The notes beneath the pieces were generated by a model. The model was given only the letters and a program-made list of their open reading frames with translations, made no database searches and was not told the origin of the DNA. Positions 8,063-14,976 of a DNA stretch of 36,475 bases are shown one piece after another. The first letter of the stretch is position 1. The number at the start of each line of letters is the position of its first letter. The stretch lies in NCBI GenBank assembly GCA_050485785.1, contig JBJHCA010000030.1, positions 1-36,475 of the forward strand. The letters run 5' to 3'. This DNA is from JBJHCA01 sp050485785 (GTDB taxonomy: Bacteria; Bacteroidota; Bacteroidia; Chitinophagales; Saprospiraceae). The position numbers and the translations under genes are program-made.

Positions 8063-8080
8063 TGGGTTGAAGAATATGAT

Positions 8081-8117
8081 AAAAAAAGCGGCTGCATCTT
8101 ATGGAGCCGCTTTTTTT
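8081..8117. terminator. Bidirectional rho-independent terminator
   Basis: A 13-base perfect inverted repeat (seven A, then GCGGCT, pairing with AGCCGC, then seven T) encloses an 11-base loop. It has a T-run on both strands and lies between the convergent ends of the lipoprotein gene (8062) and citrate synthase (8137), so it can stop both transcripts. Confidence 0.92.
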
Positions 8118-8136
8118 ATGTCTGAACGAATCGGAA

Positions 8137-9444
8137 TTAACTTCTTCCAAACTTGGCTTTAACCCAGTTGGTAGTAATTGATTTTGGCCGCTCAAGCGGA
8201 AAGCCCAGCGCTCTGCTCCAGATCAATTGAGCTAACACTCCCATGGCCCGGGATACGCCAAATAAAACAGTGTAATAGTTGTATTCCTTAAAGCCGTAAT
8301 GAACCAGCAATGCACCGGAATGAGCGTCAACATTTGGCCATGGATTTTTAACCTTGCCCAGTGACTCGAGGATTGGGGGTACCACTTCAAATACATCCCA
8401 TACTACCTGTACGGTCGGATCATTTTTTATATAGTCCTCAGCAAAGGCTTTTTGTGCCATGAACCGGGGATCGGGTTTGCGCAATACGGCATGGCCATAC
8501 CCGGGTACTACTTTACCTGCTTCAAGCGTAGAGTGAACGTAATCCTTAATTTGTTCGCGGGATGGCGATTCAGTTCCGATACTCTCGGTCATTTCAAAGA
8601 TCCACTTGATAACTTCCTGGTTAGCCAGGCCATGAAGTGGCCCTGCCAAAGCATTAATGGCGGCCGACATGCTCAGATAAGCATCACTTAGCGTTGAGCC
8701 CACCAGATGAGAAGCATGGGCAGATGCGTTTCCGCCTTCATGGTCTGCATGGATGGTAAGATATAACCGCATGAGGCTTTTAAAATCCGGGTGTTCAACC
8801 CCCAGCATATGGGCAAAGTTACCTGCCCAGTCGAGAGACGGATCCGGTTCGATATGCTTACCCTGATGAAAACTCCTTCGGTATATGTAGGCTGCCAGTC
8901 TGGGAAGCCTGGCCAGGCAGTTCATAACATCCTCAAATGTGGCATCCCAGTAATCTGATTTGGCCATGCCTTCATCATAGCGTTTACTGAATTCGCTTTC
9001 CGTACCCAGTGCGAGTATCCCCGTGGAAAACTGAATCATAGGATGAGTATCTACGGGCAGCGCATCAATGGTTTTGAATACGTGATCGGGTATAGCACTT
9101 CGTCTTAGCCAATCTTTTGTTATACCTTCCACATCTTCACGGGTAGGAATTTCACCAATCAGCATCAAATAAAAAAGACCTTCCGGCAAAGGCTCTTTGC
9201 CACCGGCAGATTTGGGAAGCTGCTCTCTGAGTTCAGGTATGGAGTACCCCCTGAAACGAATGCCTTCCATAGGATCCAGCTCGCTGGTTTCCCAAACCAT
9301 CGATTTTATGCCCCGCATACCTCCGTATGCCTGCGCTAGTGTTACCTGATCAATAATGTCATTGCCGTGGTCCTTCAGCAATGATCTGATTTCTTCGCCC
9401 AGTGCCGAAGCCTTTTCAAAAAACCTGGTTTTCAGTGTGTTCAT
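8137..9444 (-). CDS. gltA: Citrate synthase, mitochondrial (type I) form
   Basis: Citrate synthase condenses acetyl-CoA and oxaloacetate, the entry step of the TCA cycle. The catalytic triad is visible in 435 residues: His271 in GPLHGLANQEV, His318 in VVPGYGHAVLR and Asp373 in NVDAHSG. The segments HADHEGGNASAHASHLVGS (232-250), NYYTVLFGVSRA and GVLAQLIWSRALGFPLERPKS are nearly identical to what I recall of animal mitochondrial citrate synthase. They are unlike the allosteric hexameric E. coli enzyme. A dimeric enzyme without NADH control is therefore expected. The ATG at 9444 is preceded by AAGGTGGA, a stronger ribosome-binding site than most genes here show. No -7 box is evident directly upstream. 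The bidirectional terminator follows the stop. Confidence 0.95.
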   Translation of the reverse strand: MNTLKTRFFEKASALGEEIRSLLKDHGNDIIDQVTLAQAYGGMRGIKSMVWETSELDPMEGIRFRGYSIPELREQLPKSAGGKEPLPEGLFYLMLIGEIPTREDVEGITKDWLRRSAIPDHVFKTIDALPVDTHPMIQFSTGILALGTESEFSKRYDEGMAKSDYWDATFEDVMNCLARLPRLAAYIYRRSFHQGKHIEPDPSLDWAGNFAHMLGVEHPDFKSLMRLYLTIHADHEGGNASAHASHLVGSTLSDAYLSMSAAINALAGPLHGLANQEVIKWIFEMTESIGTESPSREQIKDYVHSTLEAGKVVPGYGHAVLRKPDPRFMAQKAFAEDYIKNDPTVQVVWDVFEVVPPILESLGKVKNPWPNVDAHSGALLVHYGFKEYNYYTVLFGVSRAMGVLAQLIWSRALGFPLERPKSITTNWVKAKFGRS

Positions 9445-9558
9445 TCCACCTTGATATTTATACTTTCGATTAAAAAAATGTTTACTTTGTTTTGAGCGCC
9501 CAATATTAGCGAAAAGACGCCAATTAAGGAAGTTTCGGCAATTGAAGCAGATATTTTT

Positions 9559-9744
9559 TTATACCTGATTTGTTGCCGGGCAGTTTGCCCGGAGAAAATA
9601 GTCTTCATTTGACCGGAATACCTGTCCATACCAATGCTTTGAAAATTCTGAAACAATACCCTGCAACAATATTTCTTTGAATTCTACAGTCCATTCATGT
9701 TCAGTATTTACAATGAATGGCCAGTGCCAGGATTGGTTCATCAT
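9559..9744 (-). CDS. Possible small protein, unknown
   Basis: A 61-codon frame starts with two ATG codons (9742-9744 and 9739-9741) and ends in TAA. The predicted peptide is rich in Trp, Phe, Glu and Asn and has no signal peptide or membrane segment. A sequence close to a -7 box (TGAATTTG, one mismatch) precedes it on the minus strand, with TTTG elements 15 and 22 bases further upstream. I recognise no family. It would lie upstream of gltA in the same direction, with 114 bases between. It may be chance. Confidence 0.25.
   Translation of the reverse strand: MMNQSWHWPFIVNTEHEWTVEFKEILLQGIVSEFSKHWYGQVFRSNEDYFLRANCPATNQV
9576..9592. other. Perfect hairpin, CCGGGCA-gtt-TGCCCGG
   Basis: A 7-base GC-rich stem with a 3-base loop in the gltA-tatA spacer. 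Neither strand has a T-run next to it, so it is a poor rho-independent terminator. A leader-RNA structure or protein site ahead of gltA is possible. Confidence 0.45.
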
Positions 9745-9926
9745 TGTAACAAATTCAATTTTTGGCGGTTTGCAAAATTCAAAGGAATCGGGAGTTACAT
9801 GGCTATTTTGGTAAACTTAGCACTAATCCGAATTGGATTCAGTCCGTGTATTACCGGGTGCGGTGAAAGGAACTTTTCACGGAAGCAGCAGGTTAACAGG
9901 ATTATCGGCGCAGTCCGCAATATTCG

Positions 9927-9934
9927 TATCTTTG
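9927..9934 (+). promoter_or_regulatory. Predicted -7 promoter box (TATCTTTG) for tatA
   Basis: An exact TAnnTTTG match 19 bases upstream of the tatA ATG. It predicts a leader of only about 15 bases. Confidence 0.5.
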
Positions 9935-9953
9935 CAAAAATTTCCCACTAATT

Positions 9954-10181
9954 ATGAATACCATGTTATTGTTTAACTTTCTGGGACCCGAAATGCTGGT
10001 CATCTTTTTTGCCATACTTTTATTTTTTGGCGGCAAAAAAATTCCTGAGTTGATGCGGGGCATTGGCAAAGGCATCAGAGAGTTTAACTCCGCAAAATCC
10101 ACGCTCGAAAGTGAACTGAAAGAAGGCATTAAAGAGGGCGAGGCGAAAGAAGGTTCCAAAGCTGAAATCAAGGAATCCTGA
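9954..10181 (+). CDS. tatA: Sec-independent protein translocase subunit TatA
   Basis: TatA forms the pore-like part of the twin-arginine translocase, which moves folded proteins across the inner membrane. This 75-residue protein has the family layout: a short N-terminal transmembrane helix (about residues 10-25, GPEMLVIFFAILLFFG), the hinge and amphipathic helix with FFGGKKIPELMRGIGKGIR (24-42), then a charged, Glu/Lys-rich tail. The FGxKKxPEL motif is diagnostic for TatA/TatE. TatC is not in the window. It lies 139 bases upstream of the lytic transglycosylase gene in the same direction. The tatA, LysM/MltD, DUF4837 order is one I recall from other Bacteroidota genomes. Confidence 0.93.
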   Translation: MNTMLLFNFLGPEMLVIFFAILLFFGGKKIPELMRGIGKGIREFNSAKSTLESELKEGIKEGEAKEGSKAEIKES

Positions 10182-10248
10182 CCGGGCGTGAACCATGTAC
10201 TGGAATATGGCCCCACTGACTTATTTTTCAAAGGATTAAAGTTTTGTT

Positions 10249-10279
10249 ATTGTCTGTGCAATTTTTTGCAGACAGCAAT
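10249..10279. other. Imperfect inverted repeat upstream of the transglycosylase gene
   Basis: ATTG and CAAT flank nested arms TGCAA/TTGCA (or GTCTG/CAGAC). The repeat overlaps the predicted -33 element of the next gene, so it could be an operator or a weak tatA terminator. Confidence 0.3.
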
Positions 10280-10295
10280 GCGTTCATGATCTTTG
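10265..10295 (+). promoter_or_regulatory. Predicted promoter for the transglycosylase gene (TTTG-N19-GATCTTTG)
   Basis: A -33 TTTG (10265-10268) and a -7 box GATCTTTG (10288-10295, one mismatch to TAnnTTTG) are separated by 19 bases, the usual Bacteroidota spacing. The predicted start of transcription near 10300 rules out a TTG start at 10300 and supports the ATG at 10321. Confidence 0.5.
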
Positions 10296-10320
10296 CACGT
10301 TGATCCAACAAAGGCATTCT

Positions 10321-11913
10321 ATGGAACTAGCATCTGTACCTTCCTTACTTTCCCGATTTTTATTGATGGCCATAATGGTTTCCGGCGGTATTTCGCAGGT
10401 TGCATGGGCTTCAGGCGAGGATTTCGACAGCGATAATCTGATGATCACCGAGCGCATCCATGGTATTTATGATCCCATGGTTCATATAGATGTTAATCAG
10501 GTGGTGATCAGTTATATACGCGGTTATGTTGAGCGGCGCCCTGCCCATACTGCGCAATTGCTGGGTCGCGCTGAACTGTACTTCCCGATGTTCGAGCAAT
10601 GGCTTGAGGAGGAAGGCGTTCCTGTACAGTTAAAGTATCTCGCAGTGCTGGAATCGGCATTGCAGCCACGGGCAACATCCCGTGCAGGTGCCAGGGGCCC
10701 CTGGCAGTTTATGCCGGCAACAGGCAAAATTTTCCATCTGAACCAGACATCTTTCATCGATGATCGTTGTGATCTTGAAAAATCAACCAGGGCTGCAGCA
10801 CGATACCTGAAGCAGTTATACAATATGTATGATGACTGGGCGCTTGCCTTTTGTGCCTACAATGCCGGCCCCGGGAGAGTAAATCGCGCGATAAGGATGG
10901 CGAGGACAAACCGGTTTGATCAGGTGATCCGTTTTCTGCCCCGTGAAACCCAGAATTATGTTCCGGCATTTATTTCGGCCATGTACGTCATGAATTTCCA
11001 TGCCATGCATGGCATAGAAATTACACAGCTTCCCCAGGAGTTGTTTCGCGTACACAAGGTGAGAGTGTTTGATTACACACCTTTTGATATGCTTGCGGAA
11101 GCCATGGATATGGACGAAGACCATCTCAGGTTGCTCAATCCTTCTTTTGTAAGAGATGCGGTACCTGCTGCTCCGGGTGGATATGTAATGCTGATTCCCG
11201 AGCGCAAAAAGGAAGCTTTTTTCAATTTCAGACCTTACGCTATTGCTGAGTCCTCTTTCCAGGGTTTACGCATGCGGAATATTGATTACCACCCTACGGT
11301 AACTATCGATAATCCTGAGTTGGAGTATATTACCAGGGTTGAGTCCGTACGTAAACTTTACACCGTCAGGTCAGGTGATAACCTTTCTATTATTGCCAGA
11401 AGAACCGGTACTTCGGTCAATCAACTTCGCAATTGGAATAATCTTCGCAGCAATACCATACACCCCAATCAACGCCTGGTTTACTACCAGCGTGAATCCG
11501 TCAAAGTACCCGTTTACAAAGAGATTTCTCCGGAATCCGATGAAGCCCTGGCCTCAGCTGAGGATATGGAGGCTGACTTTTTCCACGAGTTGCCGGGTTA
11601 TTCTCAGTTGCAGCAGAAAATTTCAGGTGGAAAGTTAATGTTCAATGTTGCCCGCAATACTGTGGATATTGCCATAGCAGATCTTGTTCAGACCGGTTTT
11701 CATTGTATCCCTGGCAGAACCGGTGGCAGTATGGATGTGTGCCGGTTGTGGGACAATTATCATTTAGCCAACGGCAGACAAACCATCAGAGAGATAGCCA
11801 AGGAGAAGCAACAGTGCGAAATTCAGATGATCCGCATCAATGGCGTTCTGTCACCTAATGAACCGCTAAGGGCAGGGAGCATAGTAAAAATGCCCGAACT
11901 TCCCAGACTTTAA
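10321..11913 (+). CDS. mltD: Membrane-bound lytic murein transglycosylase D-like, SLT + LysM
   Basis: This enzyme cleaves the glycan strands of peptidoglycan without water, forming 1,6-anhydromuramic ends. It has 530 residues from the ATG at 10321, which follows AAAGG. The N-terminus carries a signal peptide (hydrophobic LLSRFLLMAIMVSGG, cleavage near AWA-SG). The SLT domain spans about residues 90-210, with catalytic Glu111 in VLESALQP, ARGPWQFMPATG (124-135) and AYNAGPG (179-185). A clear LysM domain, YTVRSGDNLSIIARRTGTS onward, lies at about 346-390. The C-terminal 60 residues look like a degenerate second LysM ending KMPEL. E. coli MltD has a lipoprotein signal; here I see no lipobox. Tat and DUF4837 genes flank it. 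Confidence 0.92.
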   Translation: MELASVPSLLSRFLLMAIMVSGGISQVAWASGEDFDSDNLMITERIHGIYDPMVHIDVNQVVISYIRGYVERRPAHTAQLLGRAELYFPMFEQWLEEEGVPVQLKYLAVLESALQPRATSRAGARGPWQFMPATGKIFHLNQTSFIDDRCDLEKSTRAAARYLKQLYNMYDDWALAFCAYNAGPGRVNRAIRMARTNRFDQVIRFLPRETQNYVPAFISAMYVMNFHAMHGIEITQLPQELFRVHKVRVFDYTPFDMLAEAMDMDEDHLRLLNPSFVRDAVPAAPGGYVMLIPERKKEAFFNFRPYAIAESSFQGLRMRNIDYHPTVTIDNPELEYITRVESVRKLYTVRSGDNLSIIARRTGTSVNQLRNWNNLRSNTIHPNQRLVYYQRESVKVPVYKEISPESDEALASAEDMEADFFHELPGYSQLQQKISGGKLMFNVARNTVDIAIADLVQTGFHCIPGRTGGSMDVCRLWDNYHLANGRQTIREIAKEKQQCEIQMIRINGVLSPNEPLRAGSIVKMPELPRL

Positions 11914-12114
11914 TGTTTCAACAGTTTCTTTGACAAGTACCACGCTGTATTCAGGGTGAGTATGTGTTCCGGGTACCTTGCAAATTGTTGTGACCCGGGT
12001 AGCTCAACAGCTACTGCAGCACGGAGTGCTGCCAAAAAAGAGATATCCCAATCAATTTGTACAGCATTGCTGCCACTGGACATTTCACGTCAACCCTTAA
12101 CGCAGGAATACTGT

Positions 12115-12122
12115 TAATTTTG
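12115..12122 (+). promoter_or_regulatory. Predicted -7 promoter box (TAATTTTG) for the DUF4837 gene
   Basis: An exact TAnnTTTG match. It lies downstream of the first possible ATG (12057) of the frame and so favours a start at 12165 or 12180. Confidence 0.5.
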
Positions 12123-12179
12123 CGTACAAACACCAAAAAAGCGGCTAAAGGCATCTTACCGGTTATGAACAGCTGTATT

Positions 12180-13262
12180 ATGAACAAGTATTTTGCGTGG
12201 TCCGGATTGATGGGCACGATTGCAGGAATCACGATGATTTTTTACATGGCGCTGACTTCATCTTGCCTTGATCAGCGTGTGTTGCCGCCGGCCATAGGCA
12301 GTATTGGTCAGGTAACCGTTCTGGTGGATGAGTCTAGCTGGGATGGCATGGTGATGGATACTTTTGTCCACCTATACGAATCGCCGTATTTGCTGCTGCC
12401 TGCTCCCGAGCCAATATTTGATGTACGCGCTTATCCGTATGAGGATTTTGTGGCAGCACGCAGGCAGCTGAGGCATGTGATTTTTTTGGGAGATCTGAGC
12501 CGTAATAATGCCACCAACGATCAGATACGCAGAGCATTGGGTGAAGAAAACGTGAACCGGGCCATGAATGATCCGGATTACTACAGTGCTGTGGCCACTG
12601 ACCGCTGGGCTGTAGGGCAGACAGTGTATTTTGTTTTCGGAAACAATGAAGAGGAGCTGGCCCGTAACATCCGCAGAACATTCCCTGTGATCAGCAGGCG
12701 GGTTATGGAGTCGGAGCAGACCAGAGTGCGGGCCAAGGCATATTTGTTGGGAACCAGTAATACACTGACTGACAGAGTAAGATCCAAGTTCAGTGCGAAT
12801 CTGACCATTCCTGGGGGTTTTGTGCAGGTGCTTGAAGAGGATGAATTGCTTTGGTTCAGAAAAAGAGTGGGCAATACCACATACGGAATATTTGTATATG
12901 AAGAGCCATATACCGACAGCGAACAGCTGAGCGGACATCATCTCAAGTCGATCAGAGACACGCTGGGGAAACGCTATGTTCAATCGCAGATTGAAGGCGC
13001 TTACATGCAGGTTAATGATGTCGATCTGCCTGTAATTTACGGCCAAACAAAGCTTAATGGGGCTTATGCCATTGAGGCCAGAGGAATCTGGGAGATGGAA
13101 GGCGATTTTTTTGGCGGTCCATTTATCAGTTACCTCGTGTTGGATGAAAGCCGCAATCGCCTCATTTTTCTTGACGGGTTTGTATTGGCACCCGGCATTG
13201 ATAAGCGCAACCTGATGATGGAGCTTGATTACGTACTCAACACTTTCAGGTTGCAGGGGTAA
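12180..13262 (+). CDS. DUF4837 family lipoprotein
   Basis: This 360-residue protein is, as I recall the family, a member of DUF4837, a Bacteroidota family of unknown function. The start at 12180 gives a typical lipoprotein signal: MNK, hydrophobic residues to about 27, and a lipobox ending in Cys29 (LTSSC). Family features are GQVTVLVDESSWDG near residue 44, the PYLLLPAPEPIFDV block and the VIFLGDL strand. The ATG at 12165 is an alternative; the one at 12057 is upstream of the promoter box. Because it follows tatA and a lytic transglycosylase, as I recall from relatives, a role in envelope or peptidoglycan maintenance is reasonable but not shown. The 266-base spacer before it holds the promoter box and nothing else I can name. 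Confidence 0.82.
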   Translation: MNKYFAWSGLMGTIAGITMIFYMALTSSCLDQRVLPPAIGSIGQVTVLVDESSWDGMVMDTFVHLYESPYLLLPAPEPIFDVRAYPYEDFVAARRQLRHVIFLGDLSRNNATNDQIRRALGEENVNRAMNDPDYYSAVATDRWAVGQTVYFVFGNNEEELARNIRRTFPVISRRVMESEQTRVRAKAYLLGTSNTLTDRVRSKFSANLTIPGGFVQVLEEDELLWFRKRVGNTTYGIFVYEEPYTDSEQLSGHHLKSIRDTLGKRYVQSQIEGAYMQVNDVDLPVIYGQTKLNGAYAIEARGIWEMEGDFFGGPFISYLVLDESRNRLIFLDGFVLAPGIDKRNLMMELDYVLNTFRLQG

Positions 13263-13314
13263 ATTTTGGAAGTTCTGGCTGTTGTTTCCCGCACTTTGGC
13301 TTAGTTTTTATTAC

Positions 13315-13329
13315 ATCACTTTTTGTGAT
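13315..13329. terminator. Weak hairpin after the DUF4837 gene (ATCAC-ttttt-GTGAT)
   Basis: A 5-base perfect stem with a T5 loop, 53 bases after the stop. It has no T-run downstream, so termination is uncertain. Confidence 0.25.
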
Positions 13330-13377
13330 AACCGGCCCTGTGAAATACCGGCAATAAGCGGTTATAATAATTTGTAG

Positions 13378-13393
13378 TCTGACGATTGTCAGA
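13378..13393. other. Palindrome TCTGAC-gatt-GTCAGA upstream of the sigma factor
   Basis: A 6-base perfect inverted repeat with a 4-base gap, 72 bases upstream of the sigma-factor -7 box. It could be a binding site for a dimeric regulator or a small hairpin. Confidence 0.3.
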
Positions 13394-13438
13394 TGATTTG
13401 AGCATGAGGAAAACAAGGTCGGTAAATAGTTTTTATTT

Positions 13439-13472
13439 TTTGGCATTTGCTTATCAGTCTATTTTATATTTG
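13439..13472 (+). promoter_or_regulatory. Predicted promoter for the ECF sigma operon (TTTG-N22-TATATTTG)
   Basis: The -7 box TATATTTG (13465-13472) is exact. TTTG occurs at 13439-13442 (22-base spacer) and at 13446-13449 (15-base spacer). The consensus match suggests transcription by the housekeeping sigma factor rather than pure autoregulation. Confidence 0.5.
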
Positions 13473-13494
13473 AGCCTGCCAATCATGGGCTGAC

Positions 13495-14076
13495 ATGACC
13501 AACATACCCGTACAGCAACAAACCGATCAGCAGCTTTTGCTGCAATTCAGAAGCCAGGGCAGCCGGGCATGCCTGGGAGAGTTGTACAAGCGGTACCGGC
13601 ATATCATGTTGGGCATAGCCGTTAAATACCTCAACGATCCGGTGGCAGCCAAGGATGTGGTGCTCGATATTTTTGAACGCTTACTGAGGAAAAGAGAAAG
13701 CATTTTGCCCGATGTTGTGAATGTGAGAGCATGGCTTTGCATAGTGACCCGAAATTTATGCATGGACAGGCTCAGACAAAAACAGTCGCTCGAGAAAAAT
13801 AAACCGGGGATGATAAGATTTTTATATCCTGAAAATGTGGAAATTGACCCGGTGGAACGTCGTATCAACAGCGATTTGATATTACAAAGGGAGGACAACC
13901 TGAATGCTGCACTCAAGAAGCTCAAAGAAGAGCATCGGCGTTGCATTCAAATGTTCTATTTTAGTGATATGACTTACAAGGAGATTGCAGATGATACCGG
14001 GCTTTCATTGAAACAGGTCAAGTCGTATCTGCAAAATGGAAAACTGAACCTGAAGCGCATTTTAGAAAATTCCTGA
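13495..14076 (+). CDS. ECF-type RNA polymerase sigma factor
   Basis: A 193-residue sigma-70 family factor of the extracytoplasmic-function group. Region 2 spans about residues 25-95, with the AAKDVVLDIFERLLRKR and VRAWLCIVTRNLCMDRLRQ helices that melt and bind the -10 element. Region 4 spans about 135-190, with LKEEHRRCIQMFYFSDMTYKEIADDTGLS and KQVKSYLQNGKLNLKRIL forming the helix-turn-helix for the -35 element. Region 3 is absent, as expected for ECF factors. It is followed after 5 bases by an anti-sigma-like gene, so the two are probably cotranscribed and the sigma factor is held at the membrane until a signal arrives. The regulon is unknown; the RND transporter just downstream is the nearest candidate target. 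Confidence 0.93.
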   Translation: MTNIPVQQQTDQQLLLQFRSQGSRACLGELYKRYRHIMLGIAVKYLNDPVAAKDVVLDIFERLLRKRESILPDVVNVRAWLCIVTRNLCMDRLRQKQSLEKNKPGMIRFLYPENVEIDPVERRINSDLILQREDNLNAALKKLKEEHRRCIQMFYFSDMTYKEIADDTGLSLKQVKSYLQNGKLNLKRILENS

Positions 14077-14081
14077 ACATC

Positions 14082-14846
14082 ATGGATAGGCTTCCGGAAA
14101 ACATATACCCATGTCTTACCCTGGCGCAAATCGAAGATTATGAAGCTCAGCGCCTTGGGCGCGAAGCCATGCTTCAGGTGGAAAAGCATTTGCTGGAGTG
14201 TCCTGATTGCAACGAAGCATTCGAGGCCTGGCAGACATTTCCCGATACTGCCCGCGTCATTCGGCAAATGGATGATGAAGCTGATTCACTGTTCAAAGTG
14301 TCCGGAGCGGGTACAAGCATAATACGCCGCCTGTATCCGCTGGCAGCAGCCGCTGCAATAGCAATACTTCTGATTAGCGGAGGCATTGTTTATTATAACA
14401 GCTTGTGGCATGTTCGTCTCTACGACCAATATTTCACGAGTTATGAGAACTTCCACTTTCTTACGTTCAGAGGAGAAAATGAAACCCCGGACAGGGATGA
14501 AGACAGTGAGACCAAAGCTTTTTATTGGTATGACCTGGAGCGATACCACGAAAGCATCCATGCCTTTGAACAGGTTTTGAAAGCTGATCCTGAAAATACG
14601 ATCGCCTGGTTTTATGCCGGAATGGCACTTATGGAAACCAGCCGGTTTGAAGAAGCCCTCAGATATCTGGAGAAAGTCCGTTACAATGATACGTCACTTT
14701 ATGCTGAGGCTACATTTTACATGGCTCTTTGTTATCTGAGGCTCAGGGATACCGAAAGTGCCGTAGTTTTACTTCGGGAGATAAAGCCTGAAGACCAGCC
14801 CTACGGAAACCGGGCGCAAGAACTTGTGAGGACCTTATCAAAATAG
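14082..14846 (+). CDS. Putative anti-sigma factor: zinc-finger domain, one membrane helix, TPR repeats
   Basis: A 254-residue protein with three parts. Residues about 10-55 contain the HX3CX2C zinc motif of zinc-binding anti-sigma domains (His36, Cys40, Cys43). Residues about 86-105 are a single transmembrane helix (PLAAAAAIAILLISGG). Residues about 145-250 are tetratricopeptide-like repeats (DLERYHESIHAFEQVLKADPEN; EALRYLEKV; AEATFYMALCYLR). The expected topology places the zinc domain inside, binding the sigma factor encoded just upstream, and the TPR region in the periplasm as sensor or partner-binding part. Proteins with this architecture occur in Bacteroidota beside ECF genes. The ligand is unknown. 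The gene ends 130 bases before the RND transporter. Confidence 0.83.
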   Translation: MDRLPENIYPCLTLAQIEDYEAQRLGREAMLQVEKHLLECPDCNEAFEAWQTFPDTARVIRQMDDEADSLFKVSGAGTSIIRRLYPLAAAAAIAILLISGGIVYYNSLWHVRLYDQYFTSYENFHFLTFRGENETPDRDEDSETKAFYWYDLERYHESIHAFEQVLKADPENTIAWFYAGMALMETSRFEEALRYLEKVRYNDTSLYAEATFYMALCYLRLRDTESAVVLLREIKPEDQPYGNRAQELVRTLSK

Positions 14847-14976
14847 CTCAACAAACCGGTCATAACCTTGTTTGTCACTTATCTGAAAGGTATTCCACAA
14901 CTCATTCAATGCGGATGACAGGGCAGTATGGCAAAACATAGCCGGCTCATGTAATCCCTGAAAGCGGCCACTTTGT

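Larger units (their letters stand above)
9445..9953. other. 509-base region without a confident gene
   Basis: Between the divergent gltA and tatA starts I see only weak content: a possible 61-residue reading frame on the minus strand (9559-9744), a perfect 7-base hairpin (9576-9592), an 8-base inverted repeat CCATTCAT/ATGAATGG (9691-9720) and the tatA -7 box (9927-9934). The length is unusual for this gene-dense window. Confidence 0.5.

Noticed and set aside
9697..9951. 84-codon frame upstream of tatA
   Set aside because: It runs through the tatA promoter box, has a random-looking composition, and starts inside an inverted repeat.
12057..12179. Longer start for the DUF4837 gene at 12057
   Set aside because: The predicted promoter box lies inside this stretch (12115-12122), and only the shorter start gives a proper lipoprotein signal peptide.
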